Assembly (NCBI RefSeq): GCF_031143425.1
Contig: NC_090448.1
Location: 529,436,313 to 529,500,312, forward strand
Length of the DNA stretch: 64,000 bases
Direction: 5' to 3'
DNA from: Pleurodeles waltl
Taxonomy: Eukaryota; Chordata; Amphibia; Caudata; Salamandridae
The notes under the pieces are model-generated. The model was given only the letters and a program-made list of their open reading frames with translations. It searched no databases and was not told the origin of the DNA. Position numbers and translations under genes: made by a program. This document shows positions 35,702-46,285 of the stretch, piece by piece. Within the stretch, counting starts at the first letter, position 1; each line of letters starts with the position of its first letter.

Positions 35702-36949
35702 AGTACATGTAGTAGGCAGGTTTGTCTTCTTACCTGTGTCCCACTGGAAGTATTGCAGGATCACAGAGTTCCTATTGTCGATGTCCTCTTCTTCTGCTTC
35801 CTCGTCTTCACTTTCCACAGGCTCCACAGCTGCCACAACACCTCCATCTGGACCATCCTCCTGCGGAAAAGGCACCTGTCGTCGCAAAGCCAAGTTGTGA
35901 AGCATACAGCAGGCCACGATGATCTGGCACACCTTCTTTGGTGAGTAGAATAGGGAACCACCTGTCATATGGAGGCACCGGAACCTGGCCTTCAGGAGGC
36001 CGAAGGTTTGCTCTATAATCCTCCTAGTTCGCCCATGGGCCTCATTGTAGCGTTCCTTGCCCTTGTCCTGGGATTCCTCACTGGGGTCAGTAGCCATGAC
36101 AGGTTGGGGTAACCAGAGTCACCTGCAAATGGCGAGGGACAACTGTTAGACACACACTAACTCTTAGGGATATCCCCAGACCCAGACAACTATTCCCACT
36201 GATTTGGTTCCAGGCGCTCACCTAGTAGCCACACACGGTGCCTCTGTAGTTGCCCCATCACATAAGGGATGCTGCTATTCCACGGGATGTAAGCGTCATG
36301 CACTGAGCCAGGGAATTTGGCATTAACATGGGAGATGTACTGGTCTGCCAAACACACCATCTGCACATTCATGGAATGGTAACTCTTCCGGTTTCTGTAC
36401 ACCTGTTCACTCCTGCGGGGGGACCAAGGCCACACGTGTCCCATCAATGGCACCTATGATGTTGGGGATATGTCCCAGGGCATAGAAGTCACCTTTCACT
36501 TTTGGCAAATCATCCACCTGAGGGAAAACAATGTAGCTCTGCATGTGTTTCAGCAGGGCAGACAACACTCTGGACAACACGTTGGAAAACATAGGCTGGG
36601 ACATCCCTGATGCTATGGCCACTGTTGTTTAAAATGACCCACTTGCAAGGAAATGAAGTACTGACAGCATCTGCACTTGAAGGGGGATCCCTGTGGGATG
36701 GCGGATAGCTGACATCAGGTCTGGCTCCAACTGGGCACACAGTTCCACGATTGTGGCCCTATCAAGCCTGTAGGTGATGATCAAATGTCTTTCCTCCATT
36801 GTCGACAGGTCCACCAGCGGTCTGTACACCAGAGGATGCCGCCATCTCCTCACATGTCCCAGCGGACGGTGCCTATGGAGGACAACAGCGAGCACAGAGT
36901 CAACCAACTCAGAGGTTCGTAAACACAGCTTACTCAGAAAACTATTCAT
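35702..36949 (-). pseudogene. Harbinger B transposase (DDE nuclease), minus strand
   Basis: Exon 1 (36949 to about 36222) has EERHLIITYRLDRATIVELC, GMSQPMFSNVLSRVLSALL, the first catalytic Asp in IGAIDGTRVALVPP and the second in FPGSVHDAYI. Donor: CTAG|GTGAGC. Exon 2 starts after TTTGCAG at 36118 with GDSGYPNLSWLLTPV and continues YNEAHGRTRRIIEQTFGLLKARFRCL (catalytic Glu) to an acidic tail and a further donor (CACAG|GTAAGA) at about 35735, implying a downstream exon. Lesions against copy C: CAA to TAA at 36629-36631, one extra base in a G-run at 36417-36422, and one missing base near 36055. Same family as the transposase in C, distinct from that of A. It diverges from Myb2. Confidence 0.85.
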
Positions 36950-37243
36950 AACCCGAAATTTGCCTCTGAGTGTTGAGCCAAGGCCTAGGTATGTGTGACG
37001 CAGTTAAAAATAAAGCCATGTGGGCCCCTGAAATGGTGGCTCCCTGACCTGTAAAGTGGGACAATGGGATATGAGGTAATTGCGCTGGCGTAGTAGACCG
37101 ACACGGTAGGCGGTCAAAGACCGCGGCGCAATTCTGCATTAGTTAACTTTGGACCCTATGGGTCCCAGGAGCCAATGACGATGTAAGCCGGTGGTGACGG
37201 TACGCACCACCGCGGACGTGACCGCCATTTTCTATCAGTTCAA
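36950..37243. promoter_or_regulatory. Shared divergent promoter region of transposase B and Myb2 B
   Basis: The gap between the two divergent genes is conserved with 54854-55256 in copy C: GTGACGCAGTTA, CCCCTGAAATGG, ATGAGGTAATT, a GGCGGTC...GACCGC palindrome, CCAGGAGCCAATG (CCAAT box at 37172-37176) and GACGGTACGCACC blocks match in order. Conservation across two decayed copies in a non-coding stretch suggests it was functional in the parent element. Confidence 0.6.
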
Positions 37244-40200
37244 TCACTCTGCCTTCAGCACGGAGGAGAGAAACTCGTGGATGGGGTCCTCCCCCAGTAC
37301 ACGCTACTCAACGGTCCTCCAGACAAACAGGTAAGTACACTGTGAGCATGCTGTATGGGCAATGCCTGTATGGAGTGGGGTGGATGAAAGATAGGGGGGG
37401 TAGAATGAGGCGTGCATGAAACGATGGTGAGTGCATGTGCCACATGGCAAGGGTAGGGATGCGGGCCAATGACTGTGATGGTGCAGTTGGTAATAACTTT
37501 TCTTTTTCCCCTGTACAATTCCTGTAGGTCAGCGCCCTCAGGAAGAAGGATGTTTGGCGTGCCATCGCCAAGGACGTCCAGACCCTGGGGGTCTACCACA
37601 GACGGAGCACCCACTGCCGTAAAAGATGGGAGGACATTCGCCGCTGGAGCAAGAAGACGGCGGAGGCCCAGCTGGGGATGGCCTCCCAACGTGGGAGGGG
37701 TGCCTGTCGCACCATTACCCCCCTGATGTTCATGATCCTGGCGGTGCCGTATCCGGAGTTGGATGGGCACTTGAGGGCATCACAGCAGCAACAAGGGGGT
37801 GAGTACACTCTCATTCTGCTGATTCAGCGCGCAGTGGAGGTGTCTGGGTGGGGGAGGTGGGCTGTGGGTTCCCCTAAGCCAGTGCGAGTGTGCTAGTTAA
37901 GTCCCCTTTTTCAGGCAGACCCTGTGGCACCCCACCCCACCTGGGTACAGTGCCAACTACACCTAGTTAGGCTCCTGTGACATCCATGTGTACAGATATC
38001 GGCCATAGGCCTGTAGGCCATGTCCCAGGGATTGAATAGTGGACCCCAAGTGCGCGGCGTAGTGCAGGGGGCTTCTGTGTCTGTCGTGTCCGCCAACGTT
38101 AGCTGTAATGCATGCACTCAACATGTCTTTCTTCTGTCTCCCCCCCCCCTTTTTGCGGTCTCCCTGTACTTGTGTGCATTAGCATCATCAGGTGGAGGAG
38201 CAGTGGCACCGGAGTAGGAGGGAGCTGCATCCCACATGACCCTGAAGAGCGAGACTACGGACTCCGATTTCACCAGTGGGACGGAGGGTGAGGGGAGCTC
38301 CACGGCGGGGACAGGAGCTGACACCAGTGATACGGACTCGTCCTCTGATGGGAGCTCCCTTGTGGTGGCGGGCCCATCTGTGCCCTCCGCATCTATAGGT
38401 ACAGCCGCCACCACCCCCTCCAGCACCGCCCTCCCAGCAGCCCCTCAACCTTTGCCCCGTGCCTGCTCACCCAGGAGGGTGGGCATCACCTTCACCCCAG
38501 GCACCTCAGGCCCTGTTGCCCTCAGTGAGGAGGCCATTGACCTCCTCAGTTCCCTCACTGTTGGGCAGTCTACCATTTTGAATGCCATCCAGGGTGTAGA
38601 GAGGCAGTTGCAACAAACCATTGCATTCCTGGAGGGCATTCATTCTGGTCAGGCAGCCCTTCAGCAAGCTTTTCAGACTCTGGCCTCAGCAGTGATGGCA
38701 GCCATTGTCCCTGTCTCTAGCCTCCCCCTCCAACTTCCTCCACCCAGACCCACACCCCTGTACCTCAGCCTATCCCAAACACACCATCAGACCAGCATGC
38801 ACACACCTCAACACACAAAGGAAGCTCTGGCAAACATAAGCACCACACATCCCACAGGCACTCACGCAAGCATCACACACATGCAGACATACCAACATCC
38901 ACTGCCTCCACTGTGTCCCCCTCCTCCTCATCTCCCTCATCCCTCCCAGTCTCGTCTCCACTCACACCTGCATGCATGACATCTTTAGCCACTACGTCCA
39001 TCACCAGCACACCCACCACCACACCCCGCTCACGTGCAGTCACCACCCCACTACCATTCACACATCCCCTGTGTCCTCTCCCAGTGTGTCTGTGAGCCCA
39101 CCTCCCAAGGTACACAAACGAAGCCACACACCCACCCAACAGCCATCCACCTCACGACAGCCTCCAGCCCATGCACCTTCACCCAAACTCAGCAAACATA
39201 CACCTCCTACGACCACTACCTCTTCCTCCACTCCCAAACCCCCTCCATCTACCCGTCCCAGTGTTCCTAAGAAACTTTTCCTGGCCTGCCTTGACCTCTT
39301 TCCCCACCTCCCCCACCCCATCAGTCTCCTAGGGCCTGACTCTCCAGGTCCCAACCTAGCACCTCAGCCACAACATCGGCGGGACCAGTGGTGCCAGTAG
39401 TCACCGGATTATGGAGTGCACCAGGCAGCAGGGCAGCCAGTGTGGCAAGGAGCCACAGCACGGACAGTCCCCCACCTGTCAAGCATCAAAAGTTGGGCAG
39501 TGCCCGGCGGGAGAGGGGGAAGACACCAGCCACCAAAGCCACTTCCAGGGGTACATGTGGGAGTGTGGAGTCAGCTGCGACACCTTCCAAGGTGGGGAAG
39601 GGGCACAAGAAAACCGGCAAGTCTGGGAAGATCAGCATGGCGGAGAAGAACGCCATCAGCCCCGCTGCCAAGGAGCCGACCGCCAGCAGCCCCACTGCCC
39701 CTGACAGGACCGCCAGCAGCAGCCCCTCTGCCAAGGAGCCGACCGCCAGCAGGCCCACTGCCCCAGACAGGACCGCCGGCAGCAGCCCCGCTGCCAAGAA
39801 GCCGGCCTGCAGCAGCCCCGCTGCCCAAGACAGGACCGCCAGCAGCAGCCCCACTGCCCAAGACAATGACCGCCAGCAGCAGCCCCGCTGCCCCAGACAG
39901 GACCACCCGCAGCAGCCCCGCTGCCCAAGACAGGACCACCAGAAGCAACCCCGCTGCCCCAGACAGGACCGCCAACAGCAGCCCCGCTGCCAAGGAGCCG
40001 GCCAGAAGCAGCCCCGTTGCCTAAGACAGGACCGCCAGCAGCAGCCCTGCTGCCCAAGACAGGACCGCCAGCAGCAGCCCCGCTGCCCAAGAGAGGACCG
40101 CCAGCAGCTGAACCGCTGCCAAAGACACCACTGCCACAAGCACCGCTGCAAAAGACACCGCCGTCACAAGCACTGCTGCCAAGGACACCGCCGCCACAAG

Positions 40201-40389
40201 CACCGCTGCCAAAGACACCGCCGCCACAAGCACCGCTGCCAAAGACACCGCAGCCACAATCACTGCTGCCAAGGAAACCGCTGCCACAAGCACTGCTGCC
40301 AAGGACACCACTGCCACAAGCACCGCAGGCCCATGAGCGCCAAAAGCTCTGACACTACTGAGGCCGCCACGAGCAGGATGACGAACTAG
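37244..40389 (+). pseudogene. Harbinger B Myb2: second Myb/SANT-like protein with long repetitive tail, three exons
   Basis: Exon 1 (to 37330, donor CAG|GTAAGT) encodes EKLVDGVLPQYTLLNGPPDK; the start ATG seen in copy C is lost with a local deletion. Exon 2 (37528-37798, 271 nt, same length as in C) encodes RKKDVWRAIAKDVQTLGVYH, then HCRKRWEDIRRWSKKTAEAQ, the helix 2-3 part of a Myb/SANT-like fold of the MYPOP-like type, and a conserved ILAVPYPELDGHL block. Exon 3 (from 38183) begins SSGGGAVAPE and a TAG, then runs open from 38236 with an acidic Ser-rich section, a helix (EAIDLLSSLTVGQSTILNAI) and a Pro/Ser/Thr/His-rich stretch. It passes through two frames into 39388-40389: basic linker (KVGKGHKKTGKSGK) and a tandem-repeat tail. 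If in frame the protein would approach 1000 residues. Confidence 0.7.
39655..40335 (+). repeat. Coding minisatellites in the Myb2 tail (33-bp then 30-bp units)
   Basis: About 14 imperfect copies of a 33-36-bp unit (GCCCCACTGCCCAAGACAGGACCGCCAGCAG-like words) encode AAKEPTASSPTAPDRTASS repeats. From about 40125 the unit changes to roughly 30 bp (ACCGCTGCCAAAGACACC type). Unit length is a multiple of three for most copies, so the reading frame is mostly kept. Opposite-strand frames give hydrophobic GLLLAVLSWAA repeats, which are shadows. Confidence 0.85.
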
Positions 40390-40840
40390 TGGAGAGATAC
40401 ATCCACTACCTCAGTCCTTGGCAGGATGAATCACTCTGGGCACAAGGCCCCCTCCAGAACCAGTGGAGATATACATCCACTACCTCAGTCCTTGGCAGGG
40501 TGAAGCACTCTGGGCACAAGGCCCCCTCCAGAACCTGTGGCTTTGCACTCCCCAGGATAATGCAGTGGGCAAACCACCCACTGTAGAGACTTGAGAGACT
40601 GTGGCTTTGCACTCCCCAGGATTGAACAGTTGGCAAACCACCCATTGTAGATACTTGAGAGACTGTGGCTTTGCACTCCCCAGGATTGAACAGTGGGAAA
40701 ACCACCCACTGTAGAGACTTGAGAGACTGTGGCTTTGCACTCCCCAGGATTGAACAGTGGGCAAACCACCCACAGTAGAGACTTGAGAGACTGTGGCTTT
40801 GCACTCCCCAGGATTGAACAGTGGGCATAGGGCCCCCTCG
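40389..40840 (+). repeat. Tandem repeats downstream of Myb2 (about 68 bp x2, then about 63 bp x5)
   Basis: CATCCACTACCTCAGTCC and CTCTGGGCACAAGGCCCC occur twice at 68-bp spacing (40402-40530). Then GAGACTGTGGCTTTGCACT recurs at roughly 63-bp steps (about 40592, 40655, 40718, 40782, with a first partial at 40535), each with CCCCAGGATTGAACAGT. This is the 3' untranslated part of Harbinger B. Spacers are as conserved as repeats, so it is not a CRISPR-like array. Confidence 0.85.
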
Positions 40841-41748
40841 TGGATTTGGCATCGTGCACCCAACCGGCTGAGGAGCCCACCCTTTCCCTTCCCCCTGAGG
40901 TGCCTGTTTTATTTCTATTTGATGCCCTTGCAGTGTTCTCTCCGTCTTGTTCGGGTATCTTGTGTGGGCCTCGCCCATGCATTTTGGGCCCAGTGGTCCA
41001 TGGACTTTAATGGTGGAATACCGTGGACTAATATTATTGGTGTATATATTTGTAAATAGTGTATGTATATTTTTTTAATACTGAATTTTAATATGTTACA
41101 ATCGTTCACCTCATTTCCTTTTGTCTTTGCATTCTTCCAGGGGGTTTGGGGGGTGTAACTGTTATGTATCATGCTGTATTAGTGTGTGTGTTGTAGTGGG
41201 TGGGGGTGGGGGTGTTGCGTATGTGTGTGTCACTGTTTTTTCCCTCCCCTGTGTCGTAGGTGCAGTACTCACTGTGGTCTTCGCCGCCGGCGTTTGTGCT
41301 CCTGGTAGAGGAGCACGAAGATAATGGCTGGAAAAATGTGGAGCTCTGGTTCCATGGCGTCCTAGTTCCTCGTGCTGTGTGCAGAGGTGAGCGTTTTCCC
41401 TTCGAAGTCCTATATCCGCCGTGTTTTTGTTCGCGGTGAATCCGCCCCGGAAAAGGTGGCAGATTGGTAGGTTGTAATTCTGTGGGCGGTACATTGTGTT
41501 CCACCTGTCTGTTGGCGGTGACCGTCGCTGTGTTTGTATGTACCACCGTGGCGGTCGGAGTGTTAAAGTGGCTGTCTATGTTGGCAGTTCCCGCCACGGT
41601 TGTAATTCAATTTTTTTTACCGCCGGCCTGTTGGCGGTCTTACTGGTGCTTTAACACCGACCGCCAGGGTTGTAATGATCACCTAATGTATTCGGTAGTG
41701 GAGGCTCAGTGACTAGTTAAAGGCCCAAGGTTATTACTGTACTTTTCG

Positions 41749-42190
41749 TGGCATATATTTTTAGCCCCTAATGCCACTGGAGTGTCATGCAAAGGGATGC
41801 TCCAGTGGTGCAATGGGCTGTGTTGTATTTAGTAGGTGGTATTAAACTACTTCCATTTTGACACATCCCCGAATTTACGTGGTTTTAAAGACCTGACATT
41901 GCGCCAATATCTAACACCTCCTCAAGGGTGACATTAGCAGGGCACAATGTCAACTTATAATTTAAATCCTCAACATGTTTTCCTTTGTCAATGTGTGCTG
42001 CATTACACTGCACACATGGACCAAGCAGATTGCCATATCAGTTTCCTGTTGTGCAGGAAGGTGCTCCTTCCTACACAACAATATTCTACTCCCTCTGCGC
42101 AGCTTTCTTTGCACTATGGTGCAAGTGATGCGGCATTGGGGCTGGACAGCTAATTTACCAGTGGAACAGGGGTGGACACAGGGATTTCTC
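41749..42190 (+). repeat. Hairpin-rich non-autonomous repeat, copy 3 (partial)
   Basis: Starts GGCATATATTTTTAGCCCC and follows the order of copy 2: AATGCCACTGGAGTGTCAT, TTGTGCAGGAAGGTGCTCC, TTTGCACTATGGTGCAAG, ending near 42190. The internal 19-bp-arm hairpin is missing. It lies 65 bp outside the right end of Harbinger B, still within Harbinger A. Confidence 0.65.
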
Positions 42191-42631
42191 ATATGCTTTT
42201 GATTTTTGGTCAAGACTGCATTTACTAAATGTCAGTACGTGATCCAGCCTAATTTGGTACATAGGCACCCACCTTAACTTACAGCTTGATCAGGGCCTCT
42301 ATCTTGTTTGATGGTGGGATTGCAACTACTAGTAGTACTGCACAGATGGGCCCTCATGACGAGTCTGGCAGTCCTATGACCACCAGATTTGCAGTGGTAC
42401 TTGGACAACCACTAACTGCAGCGGTCCAATCAGCACATTGAGACCATAGTGTAAACGCCACAGTCCAATGGTCTGGCACTGCCAGGTTACCGCCAGCCTA
42501 TGGGCTGGCAGTGCTACCGGTCTTGATCCACCAGGCCAGCGCCACAATCAGCGCTGCCCTCCATGATTATTATCCCACTTTCCCACGAGCATTTGCATGG
42601 CAATCCACCCACCATGCAAAGGCTGGTTGTA

Positions 42632-42745
42632 ATGGGGTGTGCAGTACCCCTCCACTGCCCATGCATTTGGCATGGGCAGTGCAGGGGCCCCCAAGGACAG
42701 GCCCTTGGTGCTTTCCACTGCCCAATTTACAGGCAGTGATAAGAA
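42632..42745. repeat. Isolated hairpin related to array 2
   Basis: Arms CACTGCCCATGC (42653-42664) and GCATGGGCAGTG (42670-42681) with loop ATTTG, embedded in CCCCTCC...GCAGGGGCCCCC. The same word combination occurs at about 16875-16925 in array 2, so this is a decayed fragment of that family. Flanking CCAGCCTATGGGCTGG (42493-42508) is another small stem. Confidence 0.65.
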
Positions 42746-44500
42746 CACCCCAACATTTGCGCTTGCTCTATTACAAGCCAGCGTCAATGTTGTACTGAGT
42801 TTCCACCCACTATCCCAGACGGAATCTCGTAATAGCTACAGTGGAAGGAAGACGCCACTGGTGGTATTTCCAACACAGGACTTTGGCAGGCAGCCTCCGC
42901 CGGCAGCCAATGTGGTAATGGGCACCATGATGTACACAGACATGCACCACGTGTTGTATTTGTTCTGTTGTATGTCCATTGCCATGTGGGTAATATGGTT
43001 GTGTCAGAGTTGTTGTGGGTTCCCCTGTACGTGTTGTGTTCCATGGGTTGCAAGCTTTAGTGCAGATTTCTCTATTTTGGCATAGTTCAGGTCAGCAGCA
43101 ATATGTGTAGCTCAACACTGCACCAGGTTAGTTACGCAGAGGAGTGCCATGTTTACTGAGAAACGGGACAGCCCTGCAATTCCCTGTCCAGATGCACTGA
43201 TTTGTTCTCCCTGCACCGAGACAGGCATTGTTGCAGCATGATTTAGGAGTGGCTTACTGGAGGGGTTGAATTGTTTATGTGCATTGTGGTGTCCCTTCCT
43301 GCACATGTACAAGTCATGTTACTGCAAGATGAAACACGTGTGTAACGGCAATGCAACAAGGAGGTAGGGGTGCATTTTTGCGAGATATACCACCCTGCGC
43401 CCACTCAAGGATATTGACTTCCGTCCTAGTCTCAGATGTCTAAGTTGTTTGGGTACAGGATGTTTGACAATATGCAAGGGGTGTTGTGATGGCACAGGCA
43501 CAGTATTTACACATCCCTTCCAGCCAATGTGCTGCATATTTACGTGGTGGAGAAAAGCCCTGGTGATTGCTGTATACCCACGTTGTGTATATGTTGGGGG
43601 GAATAGCACAACCAAGGTGTGTGTACATGTGTTGCTTGTATGGGGATGGGGCATCTGGATTCAGAGTTCATGTGTCCCCATGCACTCCTTTAGCATGCTT
43701 TGGGTGTGTCCTCTCTACCTCCCCCTTTTGGCATTTGTAAGATTCCAGTTAATTCCCCCATGCAACTTATCCTGCATTTGTAGTGGTGGTTGGTGGTCTG
43801 CGCTGTCCTGTCATTGGATTCCTGTGGCCAGCTCTTCCACGATGACTGCAACCAGCTCCTCCAACTCATCCAGGTCATCCTGTAGTGCAGGACTTCCACT
43901 TCCAGTCTGCAGTGTTGCCTTTCTGTTCTTGGCCAATTTCTTCTTAGTTCTGCGCTTGCAATCATGCCAGTGCTTCTTGCACTCAGTGACAGTTCTCTTC
44001 ACCTCTACCACACAGTTGATTTTGTACACTATTTGCTGTCATATAGCCTCTCTCTTACCAGTTGGCAATTTGGAGGTGACAAAGAGCTGATGTTGGTGCT
44101 CCGTCACCTCTCTGACAAGGATGTGGTGCTCCTCCTCACTAAAACTTCACTTGTGATTTTTCTTCTCCTTCTCCAGGGACTTCTGTGGAACATCCTGGCT
44201 GGTGCTTGGGCAATTGGGGTCTCCCTGGGGTCTCTCCGGGCCAGATTCTTTCATTTTCAGTTGCACTTGCACTCTTTCCTGCTTGTGCATTTGACTTTGG
44301 CGTTAATGCGGGCTACAAATGGCGGTAACCCTTTTGCAACATGTTTACGTGCCGCAAAGCGGTTTTGCGCCACTTTTGCAGCATTAATGTCAATTTTCAT
44401 TACAACAGGGCGCAATGATTAATGTAATTTTTTTTTATGCTCACCATTCCTTAGTGCTGGCTTGTGCTATTCCATTAATATGGCAGGTTCGCGTCAAAAA

Positions 44501-44518
44501 GTATAAATATGCCCCTAA
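44501..44518 (-). repeat. Right terminus of Harbinger A with TAA
   Basis: GTATAAATATGCCCC then TAA. On the minus strand GGGGCATATTTATACTTTTT, which agrees over about 20 bases with the start of the MITE at 63226 (GGCCCATATTTATACTTTTT). Confidence 0.55.
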
Positions 44519-46285
44519 GTATTTTAACAGCTGCAGGGGGCTACCCAATCCTGCCTGGATTGTGCTTAGTGGTCCAACCCCAAGTGAGGACTCCTTGCAC
44601 AGTGGTGGCTATCATAGTACACTGGATTCAATGAAATAAATAGGAGGCTGTGACGGGCAGTTGCTGCCACAAGCGGACCCGTCTTCTTCAGTGGTGAGAG
44701 ATTGCACTGCCACTTCCGACCCGGAAGTGCAGTGTGCCGAAACCAATCCCCTTTCACATCCGTGTGACGAAGAGCAGAGGGAGCCGTTTCGCGCTGTCAC
44801 TCGGTTCAAAAAGGGGGAAGGATCAGCGGAGCGGGAGAAGAAGGCGAGCGAGTGGATGACACAGGGGAAGAACACCGGAAAAGAAGACAGAGACATCGAG
44901 GACGGGAGAGAAGACCACACTGTGGATGGCACTGGAGGCGTTCCTACCGACGATCGGACTGCCCGACCCAGCGGCGAAGGAGGCGCCTGCGCAAGCTCCG
45001 GCCACGCTTAGGGGAAAGCATGGCCCTTTCAGGTGTGTAGCTGTCCTAAAACAGATGGAGGGAGAACGGGGAGGAAGGGAAGACAAACAAGCGGATAATT
45101 AGGAGGGGAGGAAGAAGGTTTCCGTCATTTTGCTTTCATTTGTGTAGTTTTTTTTGTTTTTTTGTTTAGCGACCCCTGTTTTGATGGCAATAGTTTCAGT
45201 TTGTTGTTGGCTACGTTTGACCCGGTGACCAAATTGGGTAGTTTAAACGGACCAGGGAGGGGGCATTCAGGTTATTCTCCACCGACCCAGAGTCCAGGGA
45301 GGAGAGTGAAGAGGAAACCAGGGCAGATACAGGGTCTGAGTTAAGAACTATCTACAAGTAAGAATGCAGTAACATCATGGAAGCAAGACAGCAACCCCAT
45401 AGACAAGAGAGAAAGAAGAGAAGGAGACAGGGCAACCAGACCGACTCCCTAAAGAAGGAAATAAGGTAAACAGTGAGGAGAGGTAAAGAAGACCAGGAAA
45501 CCATTATACAGAAACAAACTTGCACAGAAAAAAGGCAGGAAAGAAAGAGGAGGAGACAACAAGTACAGAAAGCAGAGGAACAGAAAGAAAGCCAGGCCGA
45601 GACTAAGAAAGAAAGGAGGAGAAAGGGAGGGGAACAAGTAGAGTCAAGTAAAAGACAGTCCACTTACCTGTATTTTTTTCGCTCTTTATTACACATGCGC
45701 CTCCTGGGAGTCCTGTAAAAAGAAGAGAAGAATCAAAAAGGGAACATTCATCTTCCACAGGGAAATTACAGAACTAAGTGTGAAAATGTGCACTTAATAA
45801 AAATTATCCTAACCTCTGACCACTGGCTCTTTGTCCTTATTGCGCTGCCCTACCACAGAGGCCTACTAACTGATGCTCCTGGGCTCCCACCAGGGTCTTC
45901 TGGGCCATGAAGAGGGAATCATTGATTTGGTTTCCCACCTGTTACCCTTTACTCCAATGCAAGAGTAATTCATTGGAATGAGTTATTTGAAGAGAAAGGC
46001 AACCCTGGCCCACACAGCAGACCTGCATTGATCAGTACACTGGGGCTACCAGGAAGTGGCAAGATGAGAGATGTTGTAGAAAGTTGCAGTGGTGCACCTA
46101 AGATGCTGGAGCCTATAGGATTATAAAATCTGGTGGCCATATAGCATTCCAGACACACTCTAGAAAACATAATTGATACTCTGGCTGTGGAGATGAATAT
46201 GGTGTGAGCTGACCTATGCAAAGTAGAGAGGTCACTGGTGACAGAAAGGGGGCATAGGGGATTGCAGTGCATGACAGCCATGGTG
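44519..46285. other. Unassigned DNA, possibly the 5' region of the following L1
   Basis: A GC-rich block (44640-45060) with an inverted repeat around 44702-44735 (GCACTGCCACTTCC / GGAAGTGCAGTG) is followed by a strongly purine-rich block (45290-45650) and unremarkable sequence. Short ORFs such as 44661-45011 have no domain. The GC-rich start followed by ORF1 pieces would fit an L1 5' untranslated region, but I see nothing that proves it. Confidence 0.3.

Larger units (their letters stand above)
33175..41683. mobile_element. Harbinger element 'B', 8.5 kb, three genes
   Basis: The left end reads GGGGGTCATTACAAC followed by ATTGGCGGT. The right end, inverted, reads GGTGATCATTACAAC followed by CCTGGCGGTC, so imperfect terminal inverted repeats of about 25 bp are visible, and GACCGCCAACA recurs 45 bases in on both sides. 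TAA follows the right end; the left flank reads ATA/TAG, so the duplication is aged or slightly offset. Inside are Myb1 (+), transposase (-) and Myb2 (+). Myb1 and transposase converge; transposase and Myb2 diverge from a shared GC-rich region. Canonical Harbingers carry one transposase and one Myb-like gene, so a second Myb gene is unusual. Confidence 0.75.
32623..44254 (-). pseudogene. Harbinger A Myb/SANT-like DNA-binding gene, two exons split by Harbinger B
   Basis: Exon 1 opens on the minus strand at ATG 44254-44252 and reads to about 43815. After a short polar leader come SFSEEEHHILVREV, then INCVVEVKRTVTECKKHWHD and CKRRTKKKLAKNRK, the tryptophan-bearing Myb/SANT-like fold used by Harbinger partner proteins to bind element ends and import the transposase. 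An acidic DDLDELEELV stretch follows. Exon 2 (33115 to 32623; acceptor TTGCAG) has the C-terminal half: acidic LDFNDDLDDQL and, after a frameshift, a coiled helix VGVQQELDKQVRVGMETMSG. Stops: a TAG just before the domain, a TGA in its middle (after KREAI) and a frameshift in exon 2. The conserved helix-1 tryptophan is absent in this copy. Harbinger B occupies most of the intron. Confidence 0.7.
19969..44515. mobile_element. Giant PIF/Harbinger element 'A' (hypothesis), about 24.5 kb with nested insertions
   Basis: The left end reads CTCCATATTTATAC after TAA (19966-19968). The right end reads GTATAAATATGCCCC before TAA (44516-44518). The 11-base core CATATTTATAC is thus inverted at the two ends, each flanked by TAA, the expected Harbinger target duplication. 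Just inside the left end lies a Harbinger transposase (+, 20292-23427); just inside the right end is the Myb/SANT exon of its usual partner gene (-, 44254 inward). The second Myb exon lies at 33115-32623, and Harbinger B (33175-41683) sits in that intron. Without B and small insertions the element would be about 14 kb, long for the family. The two ends could instead come from different copies; subterminal sequence beyond the core does not match well. Confidence 0.45.

Noticed and set aside
39486..40323. Minus-strand ORFs with hydrophobic LLLAVLSWAAG repeats, looking like a membrane protein
   Set aside because: Exact complement of the Myb2 minisatellite; the plus strand has the domain-bearing gene and splice sites.
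40535..40840. Regular repeat-spacer pattern, CRISPR-like at first sight
   Set aside because: Spacers are as similar as repeats, it is a simple 63-bp tandem array, and the context is a eukaryotic transposon.
45352..45718. Pair of overlapping ORFs, charged on plus and Leu/Cys-rich on minus
   Set aside because: Product of a purine-rich tract; no domain or codon structure.
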